Positions 1-12,400 of a stretch of 64,000 nt of DNA are shown here, piece after piece. Location of the stretch: contig OW387134.1 of assembly GCA_936440205.1 (NCBI GenBank), positions 19,384,908 through 19,448,907 of the forward strand, in the 5' to 3' direction. The notes under the pieces were generated by a model. The model worked only from the letters and a program-made list of their open reading frames with translations. It did no database searches and was not told the origin of the DNA. The position numbers were made by a program, and so were the translations under genes. The number at the start of each line of letters is the position of its first letter. Position 1 is the first letter of the stretch. The stretch comes from Lepidonotus clava (lineage: Eukaryota; Annelida; Polychaeta; Phyllodocida; Polynoidae).

Positions 1-3000
1 GCTTGTCACATAGCTTTGTAGCTTTGGTTAGTTATTGTTAACATTGCATTACATTATCTTAAAACTATAGAATTACCAGCAGCTATATGTTTGCAGCCTA
101 ATAAACAACTCATCACAAAGGCTCTCATAGTTTGAAAATAAACCACTGATTTCACAGAATTTTTATAACAAAACGTTTTACCCTTTATATAATTGCCGTA
201 TATGCATTCTCTGAGCTCTTGACAGTATAGTTAAAGCTAAATCATAGCACGTTTGATTAATCATCGAATAATTAGTGTACTAAGAAGAGCGTTCAATCAT
301 ACAATAGTTTCCAGCTAATGGAGTCTTTGGTTCCTTCTTTAAAATAAACATTAATATTTCAAATGATATTGTCATTTTACCATTAAAAGATGTAATGAAA
401 TAGTTGGACCCATTTCGAATAATAACATTCAGCTACTGTAGTGAACTTGACCTTAGCCTATTAGCTTTATTCCCTATTTAGCCTCGATAAATTGCTATGT
501 CATATGTCACAATTAGTCTTTTTATAGGAACTTAATTCGACTTTTACGTGTACTTAAGAATTACTCCTCTTAGATAAAGGCGGGTACTTTTTTCGGGGCA
601 CCTCATCAGCTTCGCCCATGAGATTGTGACTCATTCAGGAAAAGGGGAAAAACACTATTTTGCTAATTGGACGATCTCTTTGTAATGTTCTCCGGTGATC
701 AGACGGCTGCTTTCTCATGCCAACCGCCAATCGGATCGGAACTCGGTGGTCTAGGTTGTTCCGCTAAAGAGGAAGACATTCTTTGGGGGTCGGCAGTGGA
801 TGAATAGTGGCGGATGAATACAATATGGGCACCATAGTGCTGTGTTGGTTGGGCCCAGCGTCGGGGCAGGGCTGTGTGGGATGGCGGTGGGATTAATTAG
901 AGGACAGGTATCTGGCACTTGGGGGATCGTTGTCCTGCTGGAAAGCACACCTGATATGGCGGGGCGCAGCTGTCTTCCCACCCGACTAGTCCGATCATCT
1001 GACGCGTGCGCCTGGCACCCAGACCTCATTATAACCTCTCCGACAGGTAGGAGGAGGCGGCGCCCCCCGCCCTCACCCCCGACATCCGGCCCGCTGACAC
1101 GGCTGCTTTCTGTCGTCATGCGCCGCCACCAATCCACAATCCACCACTGAGGATCCTACCCCGAGACCCCCTAATGAAAACACGTCTCACGCACGCTAAT
1201 GGTGGGCGCCGACAGGGGCGGCGGGCGGCTCATCCCCGCCTACCCGCGGCCCACAGAGCTGCTCCAGGGGTAATGAATCCTCACCTGGAGGAGGTGGTGG
1301 TACGGGTAGGCGTACTGTGCTCCTGGGTTCTATGGGTTCAAAGGGGTCGCCGCTCGGCGGGGAAGGTTTAGAGGGGTGAGGTTAGGGGGTACTGGGTGAT
1401 GTTCAATGGGGAAACATCTGTCTGTTTGGTTGAGTGAACCTCTTTTAATTTGCTCCTTAGAGTACATCCTGACCTATATCTCCCTTATGCAGGGCGACAG
1501 GTAAGCCTGCACTACTAACAGAAAATATCTCTGGCTTATTCTCGTGAAATTCCGATGTCAGTTATCAGTACAGTTTGAGCAGTAGATCCTCCAAGTCTGC
1601 ATGGGGGCGGGAGCTTGTGATGCTCTTGGTAACACAGCATGCTGGACCAGCCGCCCTCTTCCACCACCCCGGGTCACCCCCAGCGAGCTGTTCATCCAGC
1701 TGTCTTGGCGGAGAAAATACTCCCATTTGCAGCATTTCACGAGGGCAGGCGCCCACGGCATAGTTATTACCTTAAGACCGTCCTCCCGGAAGCTGATGAT
1801 GGACATGCGCGAGCCTTTCTGATGGCGGCGGCCGGCAGAGGTCAGTGCGGTGGCCGGCCGCTAGGGCGTCGGACAATCCGCCACGTTCCAGTAATTTTGG
1901 GGCGAGCCTGGCGGCCGACTAATGCAACGGTCACACGTGGGAAGGGGGAGTGGGGCCCTGATGACAGCCGACGCCGGGCCGAAGATTGCCGACCAGGGCC
2001 GAAGAGAGATGAAGACGCCGTTCCATTTGGCGCCGACTTCTAAAGGCGCCTGGGCGATATTAGGTGGAATCAGATTAGAGAGTGGCCAGCTGCCGGAACG
2101 TCTCACAGGCCTAAGGAGGAAGGGGAAAAGTCCCTTCTCCCACTCACTATTACCACCGTATTGGATCCCATTTGATCATACTTTCTGTGATAATCACTTT
2201 CATTTTGTACTGTAGAAAAGGGGGGAAAGAAGTCTCCTTCATCAGGCACAACATTCATCTGCGGCCAAGCTGCTTTGTCAGTGTACACAGTATGATATGT
2301 GAGAGCCTTTAATACGACACTAATCGCCTTCTCCGGGTCCTACCTGGCCTCCAATCATGGGTATGATTCATGCACGTCGGTTCCGGCCTCCCTCCTCTGC
2401 AGCTCTGACGGAGAGGGACCATGGCTCCGTGTGCCCTTATCTCTATCGGAGGGAGCTCACACAATGCACTGTCCCCATGGTCCTACTGGCGCTATTCCTC
2501 TTATGTCCCTGTCTCTAAATGAGACTGTCTGCCATTGCATGTTGGTTAATCCATGGGTCGCTTGTCTAATCTTATAGATAGAACCCATCCATTTAGGCCT
2601 GGTCTAGCTCTGGAAGTGCACAACTGGTCACTATACTGTTCTTCAGCCTTCATCAGGCTTCGTGCTTACTACTTCAGTAGTCCCCTTTACAAAGCCATTT
2701 CCATCATACCAGTGAATGTCGCCATTAGTGCTATCTTTTATGAAGCTTTGCTATCTTTGTTTATGTTTAGCTCTCCACGAACACATCCCTACAAAAGTGG
2801 GAGAAACATTTGATATACAAAACCTTTGCCTCTCAGTCTCATATGTATAATATGTTCCAGGAAGTTCGTGTGGGTGATACAGGTACTGACGCCCTCCGGG
2901 GACACCCTGTTCTCTCCGACCGATCGGGCTGTTTTTAGAGATGACTATCCACTCTAATGTGTTTTTCTATAAAGGTATTTGCTGTTTGTGCCCTCACAGG

Positions 3001-3107
3001 GTACGTAGACCACGTTGATAGAAGGTAGGTATCCTGCTATATATTCACATCACCACTGTGTCACCATCATTATGAGAAAACTACTCTGAGCTACCTATCC
3101 CCAGTGT
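1..3107. other. 3' flank of the gene: AT-rich DNA with GC-rich islands
   Basis: Bases 1-720 are AT-rich and I see nothing in them. GC-rich blocks lie at about 725-1375, 1600-2080 and 2320-2480. They have short overlapping frames on both strands that look like composition effects, not genes. The first block carries GAGCTGCTC at 1256-1264 followed by TAATGAATCC. The second contains GGCCGGCCGC. The 3' untranslated region of the minus-strand gene must lie in the right part of this stretch, with no clear end. Confidence 0.5.
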
Positions 3108-3439
3108 TCATTTTAGCGTCCACAAACACTGGTTCAAAACGAAGATGATATCACAGAATATTACTAATGGCAGGAGCGCTGCACTGCCCCCTGTCAGAAA
3201 GTCACACACACTAAACAAGGACCGCAGTGGACCTCCTTGAGTAGCTCTCGTACGGCTACTACTCGCCCCTGACGTGGTCTTGGACACGAGCTTTGACTGA
3301 GGGTTGTCCTCAGGTTCAACATGTCTGTATTGACCTTCTTGTTTATCATCTTTCTTATCGGCAGTGTCTCTTTCACTATTGTGTCTACTTTCAACTTCTG
3401 GTTTTAACTTGGTCTTTGTACTGCGCAGTATACACCGTT
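3108..3439 (-). CDS. Exon 12, terminal exon with hydrophobic C-terminus (residues 406-515, TGA)
   Basis: Acceptor CTCTTTTTTTCAG directly precedes AACGGTGTA. The frame stays open for 110 codons to TGA at 3108-3110. It begins ERCILRSTKTKLKPEVE, continues hydrophilic and charged with a Ser/Thr stretch (KTTSGASSSRTRATQGG), and ends in about 22 mostly hydrophobic residues (AALLPLVIFC, then IIFVLNQCLW) plus TLK. Small residues before the hydrophobic end fit a GPI-anchor signal. A C-terminal membrane helix is the alternative, though an Asp sits inside it. No AATAAA is seen close downstream on this strand. The first ATTAAA I find is at 2308-2313. Family similarity is lost in this exon, so it rests on splice site, phase and tail. 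Confidence 0.75.
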
Positions 3440-6400
3440 CTGAAAAAAAGAGAAAGCGAAGTTATTTTTCAAATGTATACAGAATAACAAAAGTTCAGCA
3501 TAGAGCCGTATTGCCAGTAATGTAAGAACCACATCTACAGATCCATAGTTATAAAAGCATTCGGATAGCGCTGAAGGCACAGGAAGAAATACAACTATAT
3601 CTATACATAATCATTAACCATAACCTTCACATTTAGCCGATACAGCAAACTTATACATATTTATGTATGTCTGGAGTTTGGTTGCTTTGATAAGTGCTAT
3701 ATATCTCTAGATCAGAACGTGCAAAGTATCTTTTTTGTAAACATACATCAAACTGAAAACAACGCCCAACATAGAAATCCCTATGAAATTATACCAAACT
3801 CTATGTATACCGTTAAGATTTATAGTGATACACAATGGAATAAAAGGTGGCACTTTGCAAAATGTGTTACACGCACACACGTATGCACATACACATAATG
3901 TTATTGTTATTCAGATATAATGAGACATATACTGTATCTATGACTGCTTGTATTTACGTAATTACATATCATGTATATATTGTTTATGTCTCTGTCTGTG
4001 TGCATGTATTCATACATGTATGAATGTACATACAGTATCATTAGACATCTAACACCCCTCAATATGTAAAAAGTACGTTATTTCAAAAAGGACTATCCAT
4101 CCAATCCAAACAGTAGATATTGCCTACCTGGCTTTGGCCTAACAAGGTATTTGACTGCTATATTGAAGATGTCTGTGGTGCCCATGTTGCAGTTGCGGTC
4201 AGTGGAGAACTGGAGCATGGAGCCCTTCATTTTCATCGACTGAAACAAGAAGCAGACACATACTGATCAGAGCCACCTGGGCAAGTTCACAAGTCATTGG
4301 GCAACGTCCCACTCTCCCCCGCCCCGGTGAATTACAATACGGACGGCGGCCGTCACGCCCAGCGGTATAAATCGGTGTATTAGCAACAAAACCAGCCTAA
4401 TCCCTTTGCGCCGATAAACGTCACGAAACGTCTACACGGTCTATCGGAAACGTCGGCCGCACGGCCTCAGCTCGTAGTTTTCTTGGTAGAACCTGTACGG
4501 ACGGTCTAAGCACTGCTAAAGGGCGCACGCAGCAGCACCACTATCGACGTGCATCTAACGGGAAGGTGGCTTAATTTTCTAAAACCCCTCACTTATGTAA
4601 TTGAACGCCGGTTGAGGATATTCATTGATATTTCTGTGGCTATTCTCCCGATAAAAATGTAAGTGGTATGTCGACTTAATTTAAACAGTTGATATGATTA
4701 CATGATTGATATACAGTACCCACATAACTATCAAAATACATTTGTTAACGTGCAAATTTCAAAATTGCTTTTCTTGGCAAGGATACTATATATAAGTGCG
4801 CATTGTAAATGAAATAGCTGTCCCATGTGCAATATTTATGACATTTTGGTTTACTGCAGAAAGTACGATATCCCTAAAGAATACACCGCCAAGCTTTATG
4901 ATAAATGCCAACCTCCATCTCAGGTTTTTAGTTTTTGTTTAATCAAGTTGGAGCAGCGTTAATGTAAAAACAAAATGTGAAGGAGGGGCGGATTCAAGAT
5001 TTTGAAGGGGGGGGGGGCAGAACATAGGCCAGTCGCGCGAGTACCCCCCTATCTTTATAGTTTATAGGTTCCCACAAAACAAAGGGGAGGGTCAGAGCCC
5101 CTTGGATCCCCCCTCCTTCACATCGCTGTAATGGCGAGCAATTCCTTTGCCTCTTTAGGCCTACCTGGTCGTAGATATGCCTTTCGATGCTCTAGAATAA
5201 GATGAGGTGTCCCTCATCTGAGATGTATTACTGCCACGTCTAGAAACTATTCAAGTATTCAGCCCTAATTGTAACCTAATTATAACCGCCAAACGAGGAA
5301 GAACCTAAAAACACACATGGAACAAGCTGAATCTCTATATATAGGCTATGTACTGTCAACATCAGATGTTTCAGAACACAATCTCTCCCCCCTGACTGTC
5401 TCTGTTGAGCGTACCCAGACATGCACACTCCTCATATTTACCATAGATAACAGTGGTCGGGGAGAATTACGGCCTACCTAGCTGTGTAGACGTAGATGGG
5501 GCTCAACATGAGGCTACCGGGCTCTGTTGCCTACAACAGACTAATCCCCGTCAGATTATTGAGACCAACAGGTACCAAGAGATAATAGATTGCATGACCA
5601 GGGCCAATTCATCACCACCCGGCGATGTTACGATGTTGTGGACCAGTGGGTCGAACGTGGAGAATTCATTAGATTAACTTATTTGATACAGCTACGGCCG
5701 CCTCTACCACCCACGGTGCCGGCGCCGGGGAGGCGGTATAGGGGTGCAATGGTCTGGCGTCTATGCATCTCTAATGTGATGGAGATCAAAACGGCAGGGG
5801 GATTCTCCTGAGCATTGATTATCGTCTCATTGTTTCTGAGATTATCGGACTAGGACGGATACCGTGTTATAACTGGAGTTCTCCTGTTGAGAGGCTTTCA
5901 AGGATAGCAAATTAACAGCTGAGCCTTGGTGCCAACGTGGCACCTTAGCTTTGATGTGGCAAAACATTGTGAGCATTAAATCTCATTACGCTCGTTATAA
6001 TAAAATCGGTGTGCAAGGCGCTGTTCTCATCATTCAATTAATAGCCGGACGCTTTGCTGCAGCCTTTCGGGACTGGTCGGGAAACCCGGCCAACGCAATC
6101 TGAGAGCAGAAACGGAAAGTCACTGGGCAGAAATTTAGGGGACAGCGGAGAAGCGGCTATTAAAGTTGGAATTAAAGAGAACATTTCCTTTGGTGTGTAA
6201 CCGAGGACGTCACGGGTCCTGTCTTTTACAGCGACAACAAATGATGCAGTTTTGTGGCGAAAACGGTTTGCCGTCTTCCAATTCTATTAGTCTGGTCATT
6301 GCCACGGTGTTGGTACTAAGTCTGTAGGCTTTTAGGGTCTTCTGATCTCATTAGTCGCCGGTGGCAGGTACGAATGGATAAAGCAAGACGAGGACTCCGA

Positions 6401-9400
6401 TACCTGCCCTCTAATTGAACGCCTACGGTGTACAAGTTTCAACTGTAGTCACCAGTCACCTTAAGGTGTGTAGGGTGTATACGGGGCGAGGGAGGCCGGG
6501 CAGTACTGGTTCCAAAGTGATTATCACAAATGGGCTTTTAGAAGGGCGAAAAACAATGCGGAGAAGGGGAAAGCACGGGAAAATGAAAACAAACTAATGT
6601 ATTCAGACCAGCGGCTCTTGAACAAGCGATAATGGTAACATCAATCAAGGCGGGTTTCTTAGTTGTTCCACTTCCGGTGTGACGGTGCTTTTAAAACTGG
6701 CGCAGGAAGAGACTTCTTCCCCATTAAGTCTTTAAGTGTAATGGATGGTCGGTGGGTCCGCAAAGACAACTCATACTAGATAAGGGTGATGCGCGAACGC
6801 ACGGAAGTTTCTGACAGCCTGGCTTTGGCCCATGTCAAACGGCCGACCAACTAGAGCCGGCTTCAAAGCCGGCGACGTGGGCCCCGGCACCAAAAAGGGC
6901 TCTTATTTCTCACCCGAATCGCTCACTAGACAGTTGGGAACCACAGGACTAACTTTGAGTTCAAAGCAAGGTTGAATCGTCTATTCAGATTAGCCAGGGT
7001 TAACATTTTAGGCCTGGGTTAACTATCACATTAATCCTTCTGAAAGACGTTTAAATCAGGCAAAAGAAGGTGTTTTCCGCTTGAGCAGGCCTTTAACTGC
7101 AACCGACACAAAACTGCTGAGGATCGCAATAAATGAACGAAATTTAATGACCTCCTACCGGTCCGGACAAACTTCCAGTATAATTAACCAAATACAATGC
7201 TAAATTAGAGTCACTGGCAAAAATCTCTTTTAAATGGATCCGATGTCTAGGTGAACAAAATCTATGACATCATTTCCGTGCTTATCGATCGCCTGTCACT
7301 GGCCCACGATGGCAGTAAAGAACATTAGAAGAACTGATTTATAGGTGGATATTTTCACTTACGAAACAGTTGGCCACGCCCCGCTTGTCGTTGAGACGGC
7401 TTGCTATGATGAATGTCTTCTTGTCCTGGTTGCCCCAAGTCTTCAGGCACTCGAGCAGAACTTCTAGGGGGAATGCAAAAGTAGCATTAGAGAATCTGGA
7501 TGACATGGTCTAAGGGTAACAGTCAGCTAACTATCCATGCGATCTCCCTATGCGTGGAGGGGATACTTACTTACAGATATGGAAAACACATGCAAAATAT
7601 AAATCACCCGATTCGGTAGAGTAATGCAGAACGTATGAACTCTATTCAAAACACCAGCAGTGGTTTTTATGTCTGAGCCTTAGTTACACTTAGTGATATA
7701 TTTTTAGTATACACTTTTATTACAGTGTCCTTAAAACTAGAGAACGTGCTTCACAAATAGTCTGAGTGTTGATTACTTAGAATGCTCTGTATACATATCG
7801 AATTCTACGCTGGTGGTGCATAGTTTAATGCATAGTAAGTAGATTGCCAGGGGACGTAAGAAAAGCATCAAGTGGGTGCCTTACACCCGGAGGAGAAGCG
7901 AGAGTATAGCTATCGGGAGAAGAAAGGAGGAGGCGGGAGGCTGAGGGGGCGGATGTCTGGATCCTGCGGATACAGGAGGAGGCGCGCTTCTCGTCATTTC
8001 ACTCACGGACCTAATGGTTGTCGGTCTCCGGAGAGAGGTGCCGGGGGGCGGCACGGACTGGGCTATGGCGGTCTGGGCAATGGGGAGAGGAGCTCGGCTA
8101 CCTTGTGGCTAGTCTATATGGCTTCCGATTCATTGGGTCTGAAATATTTAGGAGTGTGGGGTCAGAGACAGATAGGGGTTATGGTGAGGAATGGAAGGAA
8201 TAAGCGAGACGCACGTTGTGGCAGTTGTGGTAGGTTTTATGGAAGTCGAGCAGACCTGAGAGATGATGCAGGTTGGCGATACGACGGAGGAGGGAATGGA
8301 ATTTTGGTGTTAGATAGGTGAGTTTGGGAATAAACGTGAGATACTACTTTGGTTATAATAGCAATGGGGGAGATGGCAGTTTAAGATATTTGAAGCAATG
8401 GCCCAATAAGGCGGAATGAAGATACTATAGTAGCAGTGGTTTAAAGGTAGCTATAGGCTAAAGGAGATGGAGCTGTGTAAGTAGGCTGGAGGAGGAGGGC
8501 TGGGACCTGGAGAGCAGCTCTTAATCCGGCCACATAAACAAACCCTTCGCCGAGCACATCAGAAAGTGCTCGGGGACCCTGAACAAACATAAAGCTCAGA
8601 GAGCGAGCAATTCAGTAGATCCACATTACGCTGAGTCCAACATTCCCTTCTCCTCGCACAGTCTACTCTCGCTGGGAGGGAAGAAAGGGCAAATGAAGAT
8701 GAAAAGGTAAAATAAAAGCAGAGCGATTGGAGAGGAGCGATAGGGGGATGGGAGAAGTATGGAATGGCGGCTGGAGTGTGCGGGAAGCAATGTAAGAAAA
8801 GGCGAAGCAAAGGAAGGTATGGCATTTGAGAATAAGAAGAACGGTATTAGGCCCAAAAGTATTAAATGGGGAGCTCCCAAGGATAGATGATCGGGCTCTC
8901 CTCTGACCCTACCTCTCCAAACTCTGCAATAGACTCTGCGGGAAGAGGGATTGGAAGGAAAGGAGTATAGGTGGACAGGAGGCGGGACAGGAGGCAAAGT
9001 AGATGGGACTGGGTGCCAAGCAGGGCTACCTAGAAAATGATTTCATTGTCGGTGAGGCGCTCCATAACTCAGGGGTTCCTCTTAGCCTATGTATAAGTCT
9101 CAATCCGACACGCAGCGCACGTCGGCATGGCACATAAAACGCGGGTTATACGCCCTCCCGGGTGACCACCGATAAACCGGCCGATCTTAGCGGGCCACAG
9201 CCTCGGTACACAGTTCGCTGGCCGTCAAAAGAAGCCTTTCAGCCGGGGCATTAGTCTCAGATTGAAATGTTATCGAGGTGCCTCCTGTGCCGGGTCATTC
9301 CCGCTGGTGTTATCCATGTCCGAGATTTGGGCGAGGCCATTATGTTGTTTGCATGATTCAGAAAAATAGTTCCCTATGGTCAAGATCACGCTATCCACAT

Positions 9401-12400
9401 ATTCGCGCATTTTTGCTTGGAAAACCTACCACCCAAACTTCTGCCCGTTACACCCAGCCTTCCTATAGGTCAGTTCTACATAGTTAGGGCCACCTGTCTG
9501 AGTTACTTGCCAGAGGCGGATCCAGAGCCCCATCTAGGTGTTCTAGTGGGGGGGGGGGGGGGCAATCCCTGACCCCCCTTATTAAAGTAAAAATTAAAAA
9601 CACCAGATTTATACAGATTTTCCAATTTTAAGATGCCAAATTCTTTCCTCATGGTCTAGGGGGGCAATTGCCCCTTTTGCCCCCACTGGACCCACCACTT
9701 CCTGCCATGGTTGATTGCGTTCTGATCTATATTGGGACGTCTCCTTCCTATAAATTATAATGCTTATTCATTTCCAGTCCACTTTTTAAATTTCCTGGGT
9801 TGAAGCCCAAACTCCATATACTACTACCCATTTACACTATGAAATGAATACTGTGACGATTACGATAACAACACTTGTCTGAATGAATCTATTTCATCAA
9901 AGACCATTAAAGGCTTTATTACCTGTAAAATTATTGCATATCGATTTCCAGGACATCTTAAACTAATGAGCTTGCCCGAATTTGATTTTTAAACGGACCG
10001 AAAGGCACTACTGTCTAAACTACTTATAGACTATGCAATACCCCATTCTCAAGAATACTACAGCTGCCACTTATTGGCAGGGATTGTCTCATGAATAGGA
10101 GAATGGAGGTATTATCATGCTCTAAAAGAGCTATATATTTACGAACAATACGATTTATAGGTAGATTTTCATTCCTAAGTTAAACGCTAATTTTACACGC
10201 GAGTCTTTTTCTTTTATTTGGTTTTCTTTTTTATGACGGAGGGGAGAGGAACAGGTTCCTTTATTAACGATTCTATGTGTTATATGATCTTCTAATATAC
10301 CGACATTTACGGCTCATGCTCCTCACTATGTCTAGGATTGAGTTCAATAAATGCCTCTTAGTCTTTGCTTTCAGTATCTCTTTAAGGGACATTCCGCCAC
10401 CTTGGTCCTGATGCTTCTGCTCACAAGGGGAAAATGGAACTAATAAGAGGCTGCATCTACATAATTATGCACAGTCTTGTAGTATTTCGTTTCCAGTGTT
10501 CGAGTGTTAATACTACAGTAAGGGGAACGCAGTAGCAGAACAGCTCAAAGCGTAACCCAATCTGTTATCCTTTATCAAGATCCAAAGGAAAAACTGCCTA
10601 TACTACTATACTCCCATACTCCCATACTCTTATACCCATACAAGCACAGTGTAACTCCCAATCAGCCCATGGTCTCACAAGATCAAACCGACTGCAAAGA
10701 AAACAAATTTAGGTTAGAATGAAGCCAAACTCATGCAAGCAATACGGGACTGCTGACTGGGTACATGTTTTAGCGCCATTAGGTAGGCGTAGGGAGTGAC
10801 TGTGTGGGTGTCATGCTCCCCCAGTGAAAGCAATACGTCTCCCAGAAGCCGCGCACTCTGCCGCCCACCGCACGGAAGGCGCTCCTTTAATAGTGCCTTC
10901 AAAGGGGCGAGTGGGGCTCCTTTTGTGTCAGTATTCACGTGAGGCTGGTGGCTACCAGGCCAGCTAGGCGGTCTGTCTGTGTGTCTACCTCAATCTGACC
11001 CTCTTTAATGTGGCTATGCACAATAGCCACAACGATCTAGTCAGCACCTCGGTAGCATTATTCAGGACCTTGTTACGAGGAGAGTCGTCGTGCAGGTGAC
11101 ATGTTGATAACCATTTTCAGTATGACACATCTGCCACTTGAGGCTGAGGTTAAAAATTGCACCTACAAATAACCCATTTCCATTACCAATGTGTCGATGG
11201 GTTTGGCCAACTGATCTGATATTAGAAGGCAATTCTAACATACCCAACTCACAATATCCCATAATAGAATAAAGAATAAAGAATATCAATATAATAATAT
11301 TATTTCAAAGAAAGTAATTGGAATAGTAGCATTGGTATCAGTCATGATGCACATAGTTGTCTTTCATTATTTGGAACTAAAATTTATATAGATTACGTTA
11401 TTTAATAAATAATTGAAATAATTGAAATTGTTAAAAGATTTGAGTGCTTATTTTCAAGGCCATTTTGATTGGTTAGACATATGAATGTATTTGATATTTT
11501 GTGTAAAATCTATTGACCACTAGTATTATTTATTGTTCTCTATATAGTTCACCTTTTTTCATTTTCCATGTTTGTAATAACTGAAAAACAGAGGTAACTC
11601 TGATGTTATTATTGAATAAACATTTATGCACAAAAAAAAAAAAAAAAATCAATCAATTCTAAATGGAATCGTACTTTAGATGTTCTGTTTTTATGTCAAT
11701 TCTGCTGGATATGGTGCGGATACTTTAACACAAATTATCTAGGCTTAAGATATCCCATTCCAAGTATAGTCTATCCTATATGTGGCTTCGTCTATACTGT
11801 AGCGGATCGGGTTTCTTATGTGAACAGATGTAGACAGCTTTAAGGCTTAATGCATCAGTGGGGTTGGCGTTTTTATGCCAGCGTTGCACTCATTAAAACC
11901 ACATACCAGTCACCGCACTGACTTATGTGGATCTTTTCAAAGGACCAGCACTGGTTCAGTAATTCGGCCCGAGTTTGTCATTTTCCATCAGTTACATCGA
12001 CCGATAAGCCGGTGGAGGAGGTTTTCACTGTCAGCTGCGAGTGGTATTAGTGCTCGCGAGCAGCTCCTATCACGCCTTTGCAGACCTCGGCTGCCAGCGC
12101 TGCAAAACATAGTGCCAGCATGTGAGGAATTCAAGATGATTAGAAGCTACAGATGGCTTTTCAACTGTGGCAGTAATCCGGTTAATATTGGACAGGTAAA
12201 ATGGTGCACCACACCCCAAGCACCCTTTAAATCCCTTTGGCAAACCCTTCAGAGCTCGGCGAGTAGATGGCATTCAGAGTATTCCCTCTCGGACAAAGGA
12301 TGTCTGGAAGAAAATGCACTTGACTCAAGGCATTGGAGCAGTAAGAAGTTGCCTTGATTGGGATAAAGTTGGTTGGTAGGTACTTGATTATTAAGCTGTC

